This document shows positions 31,757-40,376 of a DNA stretch of 64,000 bases, one piece after another. How positions within the stretch are numbered: the stretch's first letter is position 1; each line of letters begins with the position of its first letter. Both the position numbers and the translations under genes were made by a program. Under the pieces are notes generated by a model, which was given only the letters and a program-made list of their open reading frames with translations, was not told the origin of the DNA and did no database searches. Where the stretch lies: the NCBI RefSeq assembly GCF_047553045.1, contig NZ_CP180208.1:2418001-2482000 (forward strand). The letters run 5' to 3'. This stretch comes from Sphingomonas_L flavalba_A (GTDB taxonomy: Bacteria; Pseudomonadota; Alphaproteobacteria; Sphingomonadales; Sphingomonadaceae).

Positions 31757-33898
31757 ATGCGCGCGGGGCTATTGTGCCTGGGTCTGGCGACAATGCTGGC
31801 GCTCGCCGGCTGCGCCCAGCCGCAGGGGGCGGACAAGGTCGACGGCGCCTATCTCGCCAGCGGCGGCGACGGGGCGGACTGGCCGGCGGTCGGCTACAGC
31901 TATGCCGAACAGCGGTTCAGCCCGCTCGACCAGATCAACGCGAACACCGTCGGCCGGCTCGGCATCGCCTGGTACGCCGACCTGCCCGATCCGCGCGGAC
32001 AGGAAGCGACGCCGGTCGTCGTCGACGGCATCCTCTACGTCACCGGCCCCTGGTCGAAGGTATTCGCCTACCGCGCCGCGACCGGAGAGGCGCTGTGGGC
32101 GTTCGACCCCGGCATCGCCCGCGACAAGGCGGCGCAGGCGTGCTGCGACGTCGTCAACCGCGGCGTCGCGCTGTGGAAGGGCCGGCTCTATGTCGGCGCG
32201 CTCGACGGGCGGCTGATCGCCCTCGACGCCGCGACCGGCAAAAAGCTGTGGAGCGTCCAGACCACCGATCCGGCCAAACCCTACACGATCACCGGCGCGC
32301 CGCGCGTCGTGAAGGACATGGTGATCATCGGCAATGGCGGCGCGGAATTCGGCGTGCGCGGCTATGTCACCGCCTATGACGCGGCGACCGGCGCGAAGAA
32401 ATGGCGCTTCTACACCGTCCCCAACCCGACCGGCGCCGCCGACGGCGAGGCATCCGACGCCATCCTGAAAACCGCCGCGACAAGCTGGTCGGCGAACGGC
32501 CAGTGGAAGGAATCGGGCGGCGGCGGCACGGTGTGGGACGCGATCGTCTACGACGCGGAACTGGACCAGCTCTATATCGGCGTCGGCAACGGGTCGCCGT
32601 GGAACCACGGTCTGCGGTCGGAGGGCAAGGGCGACAATCTGTTCCTGTCGTCGATCGTCGCGCTGAAGCCGGAAACCGGCGAATATCTGTGGCACTATCA
32701 GGAAACGCCGGCCGAAAGCTGGGACTATACCGCAACCCAGCCGATCGTGCTGGCGACGATGACCATCGGCGGGGCGGAGCGCAGGCTGCTGTTCCACGCG
32801 CCGAAGAACGGCTTCTTCTTCGCAATCGACCGGACCAGCGGCAAACTGATAAGCGCCGACCCGTTCGTCGCCAACGTCAACTGGGCGAGCGGATATGATC
32901 CGGCAAGCGGACGGCCGATCGAGAACCCGGCGGCGCGCTATTACCAGACCGGCCAGCCGTTCCTGTCCGGCATCGCGCCGATCGGCGCGCATAGCTGGCA
33001 GCCGATGGCGTTCAGCCCCAAAACCGGCCTCGTCTACATCCCGGCGAACGAAATCGGCTTCGCCTATTTGCCGCCGCTGACGCCGGAGGATGAGGCGCGC
33101 GGGCCAATTGGCTTCAATGTCGGCGCCAACCTGGCGGAAGGGGGCCTGCCGGGCGACGTCAACGTCATCAAGGCGGCGATCGCGGCGACGCGCGGCAAGC
33201 TGGTCGCCTGGGACCCGGTGGCCCGGACCGCGCGCTGGACGCTCGATTTCCCGACGCCGTGGAACGGCGGGCTGATGGCGACGGCGGGCAATTTGCTGTT
33301 CGGCGGCACCGCGACCGGCGAATTCAGCGCCTGGGCGGCGGACAGCGGCACACGGATGTGGACGCTCCCCGTCCAGTCCGGGGTGATGGCGGCGCCGTCG
33401 ACCTTCACCGTCGACGGCGTACAATATGTCGCCTTCACCACCGGTCGCGGCGGCGTCTGGCCGCTCAGCGCGGGACTGGCCGGCCTGCCGACCGCGCAAT
33501 TGCCGGACCTGCCACGCCTGATCGTGCTGAAACTGGACGGCAAGGCCCGCCTGCCCGCGCCACCCGCCGTCGCGGCCGCGCCGTTCGCCCCGCCCGCCGC
33601 GACCGGCAACGCCGGGCAACTGGCGGCGGGCAAGGCGCTGTTCGGGCGCTACTGCATGGTCTGCCACGGGGCCGAGGCCGCCGGTGGAGGGGTGACGCCC
33701 GATCTGCGCCGGTCGGCCGTGCTCGCTAATGCCGACGCCTGGCGCGCTATCGTCGTCGACGGGGCGCTCGCCGAACGCGGCATGGTCGGCTTTGCCCGCG
33801 TGCTCGATTCGGCCGGGGCGGAATCGCTGCGCCACTATGTCATCGACCGCGCGCAGTGGATGCGGGCCAATGCCGATTTGCTCGCACCCGCACACTAA
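31757..33898 (+). CDS. PQQ-dependent quinohemoprotein alcohol dehydrogenase, lipid-anchored
   Basis: This periplasmic enzyme oxidises alcohols with pyrroloquinoline quinone and passes electrons to its own c-type heme. An eight-bladed propeller covers about residues 35-600, with repeats such as YRAATGEALWAFD and WDPVARTARW. It carries the vicinal disulfide Cys129-Cys130 and a catalytic-type Asp323 (ESWDYTATQP). A C-terminal cytochrome c domain has Cys633-Cys636-His637 (YCMVCHG). Length is 713 residues. The N-terminus has a lipobox (LALAGC), so the enzyme is probably tethered to a membrane, unlike most soluble type II forms. GGAGGGGGA precedes the ATG. PQQ synthesis genes are not in the window; heme attachment would depend on the ccm genes. 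Confidence 0.93.
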   Translation: MRAGLLCLGLATMLALAGCAQPQGADKVDGAYLASGGDGADWPAVGYSYAEQRFSPLDQINANTVGRLGIAWYADLPDPRGQEATPVVVDGILYVTGPWSKVFAYRAATGEALWAFDPGIARDKAAQACCDVVNRGVALWKGRLYVGALDGRLIALDAATGKKLWSVQTTDPAKPYTITGAPRVVKDMVIIGNGGAEFGVRGYVTAYDAATGAKKWRFYTVPNPTGAADGEASDAILKTAATSWSANGQWKESGGGGTVWDAIVYDAELDQLYIGVGNGSPWNHGLRSEGKGDNLFLSSIVALKPETGEYLWHYQETPAESWDYTATQPIVLATMTIGGAERRLLFHAPKNGFFFAIDRTSGKLISADPFVANVNWASGYDPASGRPIENPAARYYQTGQPFLSGIAPIGAHSWQPMAFSPKTGLVYIPANEIGFAYLPPLTPEDEARGPIGFNVGANLAEGGLPGDVNVIKAAIAATRGKLVAWDPVARTARWTLDFPTPWNGGLMATAGNLLFGGTATGEFSAWAADSGTRMWTLPVQSGVMAAPSTFTVDGVQYVAFTTGRGGVWPLSAGLAGLPTAQLPDLPRLIVLKLDGKARLPAPPAVAAAPFAPPAATGNAGQLAAGKALFGRYCMVCHGAEAAGGGVTPDLRRSAVLANADAWRAIVVDGALAERGMVGFARVLDSAGAESLRHYVIDRAQWMRANADLLAPAH

Positions 33899-33901
33899 CC
33901 C

Positions 33902-33948
33902 TGCCTGATTTTCGGGCAGACCGGCGATTCCTGCCTGAATAACAGGCA
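33902..33948. promoter_or_regulatory. Two NtrC-like palindromes upstream of glnB
   Basis: TGCCTG-ATTTT-CGGGCA (33902-33918) and TGCCTG-AATAA-CAGGCA (33932-33948) are 17-bp palindromes with 6-bp arms and 5-bp AT-rich centres, set exactly 30 bp apart, so they face the same side of the helix. The TGC...GCA framing resembles the NtrC consensus TGCACY-N5-RGTGCA. They lie about 55-100 bp upstream of the sigma-54-like promoter, the usual enhancer distance. Confidence 0.6.
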
Positions 33949-34000
33949 AAGTGGCGCGGCGCGGGCGGCACGAACCCTTATGCCGTTGCGGTCCCCACGC

Positions 34001-34016
34001 TGGCACGCTTATTGAA
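34001..34016 (+). promoter_or_regulatory. Sigma-54-like promoter of glnB-glnA
   Basis: TGGCACGCTTATTGAA has a perfect -24 element (TGGCACG) at the correct distance from a -12 element that reads TTGA instead of the preferred TTGC. It lies 53 bp before the glnB start and downstream of two NtrC-like palindromes. Confidence 0.6.
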
Positions 34017-34068
34017 ACAGGCTGACTGGAAGCAGTTGCAGCATGCGCGCGTGAGCCGGGGATCAGAC

Positions 34069-34407
34069 GTGAAGAAGATCGAAGCGATCATCAAGCCGTT
34101 CAAGCTCGACGAGGTGAAGGAGGCGCTGCACGATGTCGGCGTATCCGGCATCACCGTGACCGAGGCCAAGGGCTTCGGCCGCCAGAAGGGCCATACCGAA
34201 CTGTATCGCGGCGCCGAATATGTCGTCGACTTCCTGCCAAAGGTGAAGCTGGAGGTCGTCGTCGATGACGCGCTGGCACCGCGGGTGGTGGAAGCAATCG
34301 CCGCCGCCGCCCAGACCGGGCGGATCGGCGACGGCAAGATCTTCGTCCTCCCCGTCGAAACCGCGCTGCGCATCCGCACCGGCGAGCGCGATTCCGAAGC
34401 CCTTTGA
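34069..34407 (+). CDS. glnB: Nitrogen regulatory protein PII
   Basis: This trimeric signal protein senses 2-oxoglutarate, ATP/ADP and glutamine. The 112-residue sequence begins MKKIEAIIKPFKLDEVKEAL. It carries the uridylylation site Tyr51 in the T-loop (GHTELYRGAEYVVDF) and the nucleotide-binding GRIGDGKIFV and ALRIRTGERD segments. The start is GTG at 34069 with GGGGA about 8 nt upstream; the open frame extends further but family alignment starts here. glnA follows after 31 bp, the classic glnBA operon. Confidence 0.97.
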   Translation: MKKIEAIIKPFKLDEVKEALHDVGVSGITVTEAKGFGRQKGHTELYRGAEYVVDFLPKVKLEVVVDDALAPRVVEAIAAAAQTGRIGDGKIFVLPVETALRIRTGERDSEAL

Positions 34408-34438
34408 CCCCAACACCCTGCTGCAAGGACTGAAACGC

Positions 34439-35851
34439 ATGGCGAATACGGCCGCACACCTGTTGAAGCGGATCAAGGACGAGGAGATCGAGTGGATCGA
34501 TCTGCGGTTCACCGACCCGCGCGGCAAATGGCACCACCTGACCATGGTGTCGGGCGTGATCGGCGAGGATGAACTGACCGACGGGCTGATGTTCGACGGC
34601 TCGTCGATCGGCGGCTGGAAGGCGATCAACGAATCCGACATGATTCTGAAGCCGGATCTGGACGCGGTTTATACCGATCCATTCACCGCGACGCCGACGC
34701 TGATCCTGATCTGCGACGTGGTCGAGCCGTCGACCGGCGAACTCTATGCCCGTGATCCGCGTTCCACCGCCAAGCGGGCGGAGGCCTATCTCGGCGCGAC
34801 CGGCATCGGCGACACCATCTATGTCGGCCCGGAAGCCGAATTCTTCATGTTCGACGACGTCCGCTTCGAAACCGGCTACGCAACCAGCTATTACAAGATC
34901 GACGACGTAGAGCTGCCCGGCAACAGTGGCCGCGAATATGACGGCGGCAACCTCGCCCACCGGCCCCGCGTCAAGGGCGGCTATTTCCCGGTCGCACCGG
35001 TCGACAGCGCCGTCGACATCCGCGGCGAGATGGTTTCGACCATGCTCGAAATGGGCCTGCCCTGCGACAAGCACCACCACGAAGTCGCCGCCGCGCAGCA
35101 TGAGCTGGGCCTGACCTTCGGCACGCTGGTCGAAACCGCCGACCGGATGCAGGTCTACAAATACGTCGTCCACATGGTCGCCCATGCCTATGGCAAGACG
35201 GCGACGTTCATGCCCAAGCCGATCCGCGACGACAACGGGTCGGGCATGCACACCCACATGTCGATCTGGGAAAAGGGCAAGCCGCTGTTCGCCGGCAACG
35301 GCTATGGCGGCCTGTCGGAAACCTGCCTCTATTTCATCGGCGGCGTGGTCAAGCACGCCAAGGCGCTGAACGCCTTCACCAACCCGTCGACCAACAGCTA
35401 CAAGCGGCTGGTGCCGGGGTATGAAGCACCGGTGCTGCTCGCTTATTCCAGCCGCAACCGTTCCGCGTCGTGCCGCATCCCCTACGGCGCCGGCGCCAAG
35501 GCGAAGCGCGTCGAGTTCCGCTTCCCCGATCCGCTCGCTAACCCCTATCTCGCCTATGCGGCGCTGCTGATGGCCGGGCTCGACGGCATCCAGAACCGCA
35601 TCCATCCCGGCGAGGCGATGGACAAGAATCTCTACGACCTGCCGCCGGAGGAACTGGCCGACGTGCCGACGGTGTGCGGCAGCCTGCGCGAGGCGCTCGA
35701 CAGCCTTGAGGCGGATTACGACTTCCTGCTGAAAGGCGACGTGTTCGCCAGGGAACAGATCGATTCCTACATCGCCCTGAAGCGCGAGGAAGTCGTCCGC
35801 TGGGAAACCACGCCCAGCCCGGTCGAATACGACATGTATTATTCCGGCTGA
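34439..35851 (+). CDS. glnA: Glutamine synthetase, type I
   Basis: This enzyme makes glutamine from glutamate, ammonia and ATP. The 470-residue dodecamer subunit has the GS beta-grasp (LRFTDPRGKWHHLTM, FDGSSIGGWKAINESDM), metal-site motifs (GPEAEFFMFDD, DKHHHEVAAAQHELG), FMPKPIRDDNGSGMHTHMS in the ATP/ammonia region and NRSASCRIP. Tyr399 in KNLYDLPPEE is the adenylylation site of GS-I beta enzymes. It is cotranscribed with glnB and probably controlled by NtrC and sigma-54. Two palindromic repeat elements follow the stop codon. Confidence 0.98.
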   Translation: MANTAAHLLKRIKDEEIEWIDLRFTDPRGKWHHLTMVSGVIGEDELTDGLMFDGSSIGGWKAINESDMILKPDLDAVYTDPFTATPTLILICDVVEPSTGELYARDPRSTAKRAEAYLGATGIGDTIYVGPEAEFFMFDDVRFETGYATSYYKIDDVELPGNSGREYDGGNLAHRPRVKGGYFPVAPVDSAVDIRGEMVSTMLEMGLPCDKHHHEVAAAQHELGLTFGTLVETADRMQVYKYVVHMVAHAYGKTATFMPKPIRDDNGSGMHTHMSIWEKGKPLFAGNGYGGLSETCLYFIGGVVKHAKALNAFTNPSTNSYKRLVPGYEAPVLLAYSSRNRSASCRIPYGAGAKAKRVEFRFPDPLANPYLAYAALLMAGLDGIQNRIHPGEAMDKNLYDLPPEELADVPTVCGSLREALDSLEADYDFLLKGDVFAREQIDSYIALKREEVVRWETTPSPVEYDMYYSG

Positions 35852-35859
35852 CCGATCGC

Positions 35860-35938
35860 CCCGTCATCCCGGCGCAAGCCGGGATCTCCCCCGCCCCCCC
35901 ACGGCAAAGGAGAGTCCGGCTTTCGCCGGAATGACGGG
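35860..35938. repeat. Dispersed palindromic element A after glnA
   Basis: Outer arms CCCGTCAT (35860-35867) and ATGACGGG (35931-35938) enclose two inner hairpins: ATCCCGGC-GCAA-GCCGGGAT near 35866-35885 and TCCGGC-TTTC-GCCGGA at 35915-35930. The text (GTCATCCCGGCGCAAGCCGG) is a widespread alphaproteobacterial intergenic repeat (general knowledge). It may act as the glnBA transcript end. Confidence 0.85.
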
Positions 35939-36015
35939 CATTGCGAGTCGCGCAGGGGCGCGGCAATCCATGGGCCGGGGCCGGATCGCCACGGCGCTGT
36001 GCGCCTCGCGATGAC
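35939..36015. repeat. Dispersed palindromic element B, abutting element A
   Basis: The element runs from CATTGCGAG to CTCGCGATG with inner arms GGCAATCC / GGATCGCC (one mismatch). It belongs to the common sphingomonad repeat type CATTGCGAGNGCGCAG...GCAATCC. It directly follows element A in the 229-bp gap between glnA and the convergent lpd. Confidence 0.8.
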
Positions 36016-36080
36016 GGATGCTCCGCACGGGAAAGGCGTTTCAGGGCGCGATTGCCGGCGCGCCTCTCCCCGGCTCGCGT

Positions 36081-37478
36081 TCAGATATGCAGCGCGCCAC
36101 CATAGGCGCTGAGCACGCTCTCGTGCATCGTCTCGCTCAGCGTCGGGTGCGGGAAGATCGTCGCCATCAGCTCCGCCTCGGTCGTCTCCAGCTGGCGGGC
36201 GATGGTGAAGCCCTGGATCAACTCGGTCACTTCCGGCCCGACCATGTGCGCACCGAGCAGTTCGCCGGTCTCGGCGTCGAAGACCGTCTTGGTAAAACCG
36301 TCCGCCTCGCCCAGCGCGATCGCCTTGCCGTTACCGATGAACGGGAATTTGCCGACCTTGATCGCCCGTCCGCTTTCCCTGGCCTTCGCCTCGGTCAGCC
36401 CGACGGAAGCGACCTGCGGCCGCGCATAGGTGCAGCCGGGCACGCTGCCCGGCGCGATCGGGTGAACGCCCGCCTTACCGGCAATCGTCTCGGCGGCGAT
36501 CACCGCCTCGTGCATCGCCTTGTGCGCCAGCCACGGCGCGCCGCAGACGTCGCCGATCGCGTAGATGCCCTCGGCCGACGTGCGGCAATAGCCGTCGATC
36601 TCGATATGGCCGTTCTTCGCCTGCCGCACCCCGGCTGTGTCCAGCCCGATGCCCTCGACATTGGGGACGATACCGATCGCGACGATCGCGTGGCTGAACT
36701 CGGCCTTTTCGACCTTGCCGTCCTTGCCCTTTATCTCGGCGGTCACGCCCTTGGCGGTCGCGGCCAGCGACTGGACGCCGGTGCCGGTGTGGATCGTCAT
36801 CCCCTGCTTCTTGAGCGCCTTGGCGACAAAGTCGGACACCTCCGCATCCTCGACCGGCAGGACGCGGTCGAGCATCTCGACAATCGTCACCTCAGCGCCA
36901 AGGTCGTTGTAGAAGGACGCGAATTCGACGCCGATCGCGCCGGAACCGATGACCAGCAGCTTCGTCGGCATCTCGTCCGGCACCATCGCGTGGCGATAGG
37001 TCCAGATCCGCTTGCCGTCCGCCTTAGCAAACGGCAGCTCCCGCGCGCGGGCGCCGGTGGCGACGATGATGTTCTTTGCCCGCAGCTCCACCGTCTTGTC
37101 GCCCTGCGTCACGGTCAGCGCGCCCTTGCCGGCCAGCGCGCCGACGGCTTCGTAGACGGTGACCTTGTGCTTCTTCATCAGGCCCTTGACGCCCATGTTC
37201 AGCTGATCGGCGACCTTGCGGCTGCGCTGGACGATCCTGCCGAGGTCGAATCCCGCCGTCGCGGTCAGCCCGTAATCGGCGGCATGGGCCATGTAGTGAT
37301 AGATTTCGGACGAGCGTAGCAGCGCCTTGGTCGGAATGCAGCCCCAGTTGAGGCAGATGCCGCCCAGCCGCTCGCGCTCGACGATGGCGCATTTCAGGCC
37401 GAGCTGGCTGGCGCGGATCGCCGCGACATAGCCGCCGGGGCCGGAACCGAGGACGATAAGGTCGTAAGTGTCAGCCAA
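36081..37478 (-). CDS. lpd: Dihydrolipoyl dehydrogenase (E3)
   Basis: This flavoprotein reoxidises the lipoyl arm of 2-oxoacid dehydrogenase complexes, with NAD+ as acceptor. The 465-residue protein has the FAD motif GSGPGGYVAAIRASQLG near residue 11, the redox disulfide Cys42-Cys47 (ICLNWGCIPTK), an NAD motif (VIGSGAIGVEFASF) and the C-terminal catalytic base region IFPHPTLSETMHE. The start codon is TTG, preceded by GAAGGAAG. It lies 44 bp downstream of pdhC on the same strand, so it serves the pyruvate dehydrogenase complex. Confidence 0.97.
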   Translation of the reverse strand: MADTYDLIVLGSGPGGYVAAIRASQLGLKCAIVERERLGGICLNWGCIPTKALLRSSEIYHYMAHAADYGLTATAGFDLGRIVQRSRKVADQLNMGVKGLMKKHKVTVYEAVGALAGKGALTVTQGDKTVELRAKNIIVATGARARELPFAKADGKRIWTYRHAMVPDEMPTKLLVIGSGAIGVEFASFYNDLGAEVTIVEMLDRVLPVEDAEVSDFVAKALKKQGMTIHTGTGVQSLAATAKGVTAEIKGKDGKVEKAEFSHAIVAIGIVPNVEGIGLDTAGVRQAKNGHIEIDGYCRTSAEGIYAIGDVCGAPWLAHKAMHEAVIAAETIAGKAGVHPIAPGSVPGCTYARPQVASVGLTEAKARESGRAIKVGKFPFIGNGKAIALGEADGFTKTVFDAETGELLGAHMVGPEVTELIQGFTIARQLETTEAELMATIFPHPTLSETMHESVLSAYGGALHI

Positions 37479-37522
37479 GATACGCTTCCTTCAAAATGCC
37501 CGTCCGCCCCCGCCGGCGGCGC

Positions 37523-38809
37523 CTACGCCACCAGACCCAGCGGCTGTTCGACCAGTTCCTTGAACGCCTGCATCAGCCGGGCGCCGACCGCGCCGTCGAT
37601 CGCGCGATGGTCGAAACTGCCGGTCGCGGTCATCACCGTCGCCACCGCCAGCGCGTCGTCGACGACATAGGGCCGCTTCTCGCCGGCGCCGACCGCCAGA
37701 ATCATCCCCTGCGGCGGGTTGATCACCGCGTCGAACTGCTTGATCCCGAACATGCCGAGGTTGGAGATCGACGCGGTGCCGCCCTGATATTCCTCCGGCT
37801 TCAGCTTGCCGTCGCGGGCGCGCGCCGCCAGGTCCTTCGCCTCCGCCGCGATCTTCGACAGCGCCTTGGCACCGGCGTCGCGGATCACCGGGGTGATCAG
37901 CCCGCCGTCGATCGCCACCGCCATCGATATGTCGGCACGGCTATAGCGCAGCAGCGTGTCGCCGGCGAAGCTGACATTGGCGTCGGGCACCCGCTCCAGC
38001 GCCACCGCCAGCGCCTTGATCAGCAGGTCGTTGACCGACAGCTTGATCTCCCGGCTGCGCAGGCTGGCGTTCAGCTCGCCGCGCAGCGCGAGCAACGCGT
38101 CCAGGTTGCAGTCCATCGTCAGGTAATAATGCGGCACCTGCTGCTTCGATTCGGTCAGCCGCCGCGCGATCGTCTTGCGCATGTTGGACAGCTTGATCGC
38201 CTCGTGCGGAATATCGGTGTCGACCGGCGCCGGCGCGGCCGCCGGTGTGGGCGCGGCAGCGGCGGGGGCGGGCGCAGCGGCGGGCACGGCCGCCGGCGCG
38301 GCACCGCCGCCGCTCGCCGCGACAACGTCGGCCTTGACGATGCGCCCGCCGGGGCCGGTGCCGGTCAGGGCGGCAATGTCGACGCCGCCGGCCTCGGCCA
38401 GCCGCCGGGCAAGCGGGCTGGCCTTGACCCGGTCGCCGGGCGCGGCCTGAGCAGCAGGCGCAGCGGCCGGGGCCGGCTTCGGTGCTTCAACCTTCGTTTC
38501 CGGCGCGGGCGCTTCGGCCTTGGCTTCCGGGACCGGCTTCGCCGCCGGGGCCGCCGCCGCGTCCTCGCCCTCGCCGGCAATGACCGCGATCACGGTGCCG
38601 ACCTTCACATTGTCGGTGCCCTCGGCAACCAGCAGCTTCGCGATGGTCCCTTCGTCAACCGCCTCGAACTCCATCGTCGCCTTGTCGGTCTCGATCTCGG
38701 CGATCAGGTCGCCCGCCTGAACGGTGTCGCCTTCCTTGACCAGCCATTTGGCGAGCGTGCCTTCCTCCATCGTCGGTGACAGGGCCGGCATCTTCAGTTC
38801 GATCGGCAT
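37523..38809 (-). CDS. pdhC: Pyruvate dehydrogenase E2 (dihydrolipoyllysine acetyltransferase)
   Basis: This E2 subunit forms the core of the pyruvate dehydrogenase complex. The N-terminal lipoyl domain has Lys43 (IETDKATMEFE). A long Ala/Pro linker is followed by the peripheral-subunit-binding domain (VKASPLARRLAEAGGVDIAAL) and a second Ala/Pro linker. The catalytic domain ends with the active-site histidine in SFDHRAIDGAVGA. Length is 428 residues. The ATG at MPIELKMPAL is preferred on family grounds; nine extra in-frame codons upstream are unlikely. E1 genes are not in the window. Confidence 0.96.
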   Translation of the reverse strand: MPIELKMPALSPTMEEGTLAKWLVKEGDTVQAGDLIAEIETDKATMEFEAVDEGTIAKLLVAEGTDNVKVGTVIAVIAGEGEDAAAAPAAKPVPEAKAEAPAPETKVEAPKPAPAAAPAAQAAPGDRVKASPLARRLAEAGGVDIAALTGTGPGGRIVKADVVAASGGGAAPAAVPAAAPAPAAAAPTPAAAPAPVDTDIPHEAIKLSNMRKTIARRLTESKQQVPHYYLTMDCNLDALLALRGELNASLRSREIKLSVNDLLIKALAVALERVPDANVSFAGDTLLRYSRADISMAVAIDGGLITPVIRDAGAKALSKIAAEAKDLAARARDGKLKPEEYQGGTASISNLGMFGIKQFDAVINPPQGMILAVGAGEKRPYVVDDALAVATVMTATGSFDHRAIDGAVGARLMQAFKELVEQPLGLVA

Positions 38810-38968
38810 GGGCAGGCACATCCTCATTATCGTCATGGGCAGCGGAACTGGCGCCCTCTCTCGACCAAGCCCGGAAAACGGTCAAGACCATGGCTTGCGC
38901 GCGCCGCCGTCATGCTTCACCTTCGCGCCGCCGGGCGGTTTCCACCGGAAGGGGGACGACGAAAACGC

Positions 38969-39424
38969 ATGCGCACCTATCTGGTGGTGATCGACGAAAC
39001 GACCGAGTCGGAAAGCGCGCTGCGTTTCGCCGCCCGCCGCGCGGCCAAAACCGGCGGCGGCGTGCAGATACTGGCGCTGCTGCCCAAGCCTGAATTCGTC
39101 CAGTGGGGTGACGTGCAGGCGACGATAGAGGAAGAGGCGCGGCTGCGCGCCGAGGCGCTGGTCACCGGCGCCGCCGGCACCCTGCTCGCCGAATCCGGCA
39201 TCCGCCCGTCCATCACCGTGCGGCAGGGCGACCCGATCAAGCTGGCGCGTGAGATGCTGGCCGCCAACCCCGACATCGCCGCGCTCGTCCTCGGCGCGGC
39301 GGCAACCGGCGGGCCGGGGCCGCTGGTCACCCACTTCACCGGCGTCGCGGCGGGTAGCCTGCCCTGCCCGGTGATGATCATCCCCGGCTCGCTCGACAGC
39401 GACGCGATCGACCGCCTCAGCTAG
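38969..39424 (+). CDS. Universal stress protein family (UspA fold)
   Basis: The 151-residue alpha/beta protein begins MRTYLVVIDETTESESALRFA, a typical Usp first strand and helix, and ends with VLGAAATGG...LPCPVMIIPG, the usual ATP-binding-loop-and-last-strand region. The loop lacks the full G-2X-G-9X-G-S/T pattern, so nucleotide binding is uncertain. GGAAGGGGGA precedes the ATG. It is divergent from pdhC and convergent with the methionine sulfoxide reductase gene. Confidence 0.82.
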   Translation: MRTYLVVIDETTESESALRFAARRAAKTGGGVQILALLPKPEFVQWGDVQATIEEEARLRAEALVTGAAGTLLAESGIRPSITVRQGDPIKLAREMLAANPDIAALVLGAAATGGPGPLVTHFTGVAAGSLPCPVMIIPGSLDSDAIDRLS

Positions 39425-39456
39425 CCCCTACCGCCCGCTCCACGCGCTTGCGCGGC

Positions 39457-39957
39457 TCAGGCCGTCCCGTTCCGGGCCAGCCGCGGCGCGAGCAGCGCGA
39501 CCAGCGCCTCGCAACCGGCGGCGTCTTCCGCGTCGAACCGGCCGGGCGTCGGTGCGTCGATGTCGAGCACGCCGATCAGCCGCCCGGCATGGACGATCGG
39601 CACGACCAGTTCGCTCGCCGATGCCGAATCACAGGCGATATGGCCGGGAAAGGCGTTGACGTCCGCGACAAGCTGGGTCGCGCGGGCGGCGGCGGCGGTG
39701 CCGCACACGCCCTGACCCATCGGGATGCGGATGCAGGCGACCTTGCCCTGAAACGGCCCGAGCACCAGCGCGTCACCAACAAGGCGGTAGAACCCGGCCC
39801 AGTTGATGCCGGGCAGATATTCCCACAGCAGCGCGGCGGCGTTGGCCATGTTGGCGACCGCGTCCGGCTCGTCGGCGGTCAGCGCGTCAAGCGCCCCGGC
39901 GATCTCGCGATACAGCGCCGCTTTGGGCGCCGCGCTGTCGATGTCGAAATGATGCAT
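39457..39957 (-). CDS. Free methionine-(R)-sulfoxide reductase (GAF domain, fRMsr)
   Basis: This enzyme reduces free methionine-R-sulfoxide. The 166-residue GAF-domain protein has the three catalytic cysteines Cys75 (KVACIRIP), Cys85 (QGVCGTA) and Cys109 (GHIACDSASASELVVP). Their 10- and 24-residue spacing is that of the E. coli enzyme. NWAGFY and LIGVLDIDAP are further family signatures. It ends convergently with the stress-protein gene; arfB lies just upstream at its 5' side. Confidence 0.93.
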   Translation of the reverse strand: MHHFDIDSAAPKAALYREIAGALDALTADEPDAVANMANAAALLWEYLPGINWAGFYRLVGDALVLGPFQGKVACIRIPMGQGVCGTAAAARATQLVADVNAFPGHIACDSASASELVVPIVHAGRLIGVLDIDAPTPGRFDAEDAAGCEALVALLAPRLARNGTA

Positions 39958-39968
39958 AACCCGTCCTG

Positions 39969-40376
39969 TCAGTCGAGGGTGATCCGCCCGCGCCCCTTTT
40001 TCACCGCGGCACGGATCGCCTTGCCTTCCAGCCGCTTTTCCCGCGCCGACTTGCCCGGCCGGGTCTTGACCCGCCGCACCGGGGCGACATGCGCCTTTTC
40101 GACCAGTGCCGCCAGCCGCGCCCGCGCCTCGGCCCGATTCGCTTCCTGGGTACGGTGGACGCGGGCGGTGACGACGATCGCGCCGTCCTGGGTCCAGCGG
40201 CTACCGGCCAGCACCTTCAGTCGCGCGAACACCGCCGGGTGCAGGCGCAACGCATAGACGTCGAGGCGCAGTTGCGCCGCCGTCGCCACCTTGTTGACAT
40301 TCTGCCCGCCGGGGCCGGACGCGGTGATGAACCGCTCCTCGATCGCGTCTTCCGGCAGGACAAATGCTTCAGGCAT
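39969..40376 (-). CDS. arfB: Alternative ribosome-rescue factor / peptidyl-tRNA hydrolase ArfB
   Basis: This protein rescues stalled ribosomes by hydrolysing peptidyl-tRNA. The 135-residue protein has the release-factor GGQ motif (ASGPGGQNVNKV, Gly23-Gly24-Gln25) and a basic C-terminal tail rich in Arg/Lys (RRVKTRPGKSAREKRLEGK) that enters the empty mRNA channel. The ATG overlaps the end of the upstream RluA-type gene by 8 nt, so the two are coupled. Confidence 0.94.
   Translation of the reverse strand: MPEAFVLPEDAIEERFITASGPGGQNVNKVATAAQLRLDVYALRLHPAVFARLKVLAGSRWTQDGAIVVTARVHRTQEANRAEARARLAALVEKAHVAPVRRVKTRPGKSAREKRLEGKAIRAAVKKGRGRITLD

Noticed and set aside
33902..33948. The two palindromes upstream of glnB as terminators of the alcohol dehydrogenase gene
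   Set aside because: Stems are only 4-6 bp with no U tract. Equal length, exact 30-bp spacing and the nearby sigma-54-like promoter fit protein-binding sites better.
37523..38809. Ala/Pro-rich stretch in pdhC as foreign insertion
   Set aside because: Such linkers are normal between E2 domains; codon use matches the rest of the gene.
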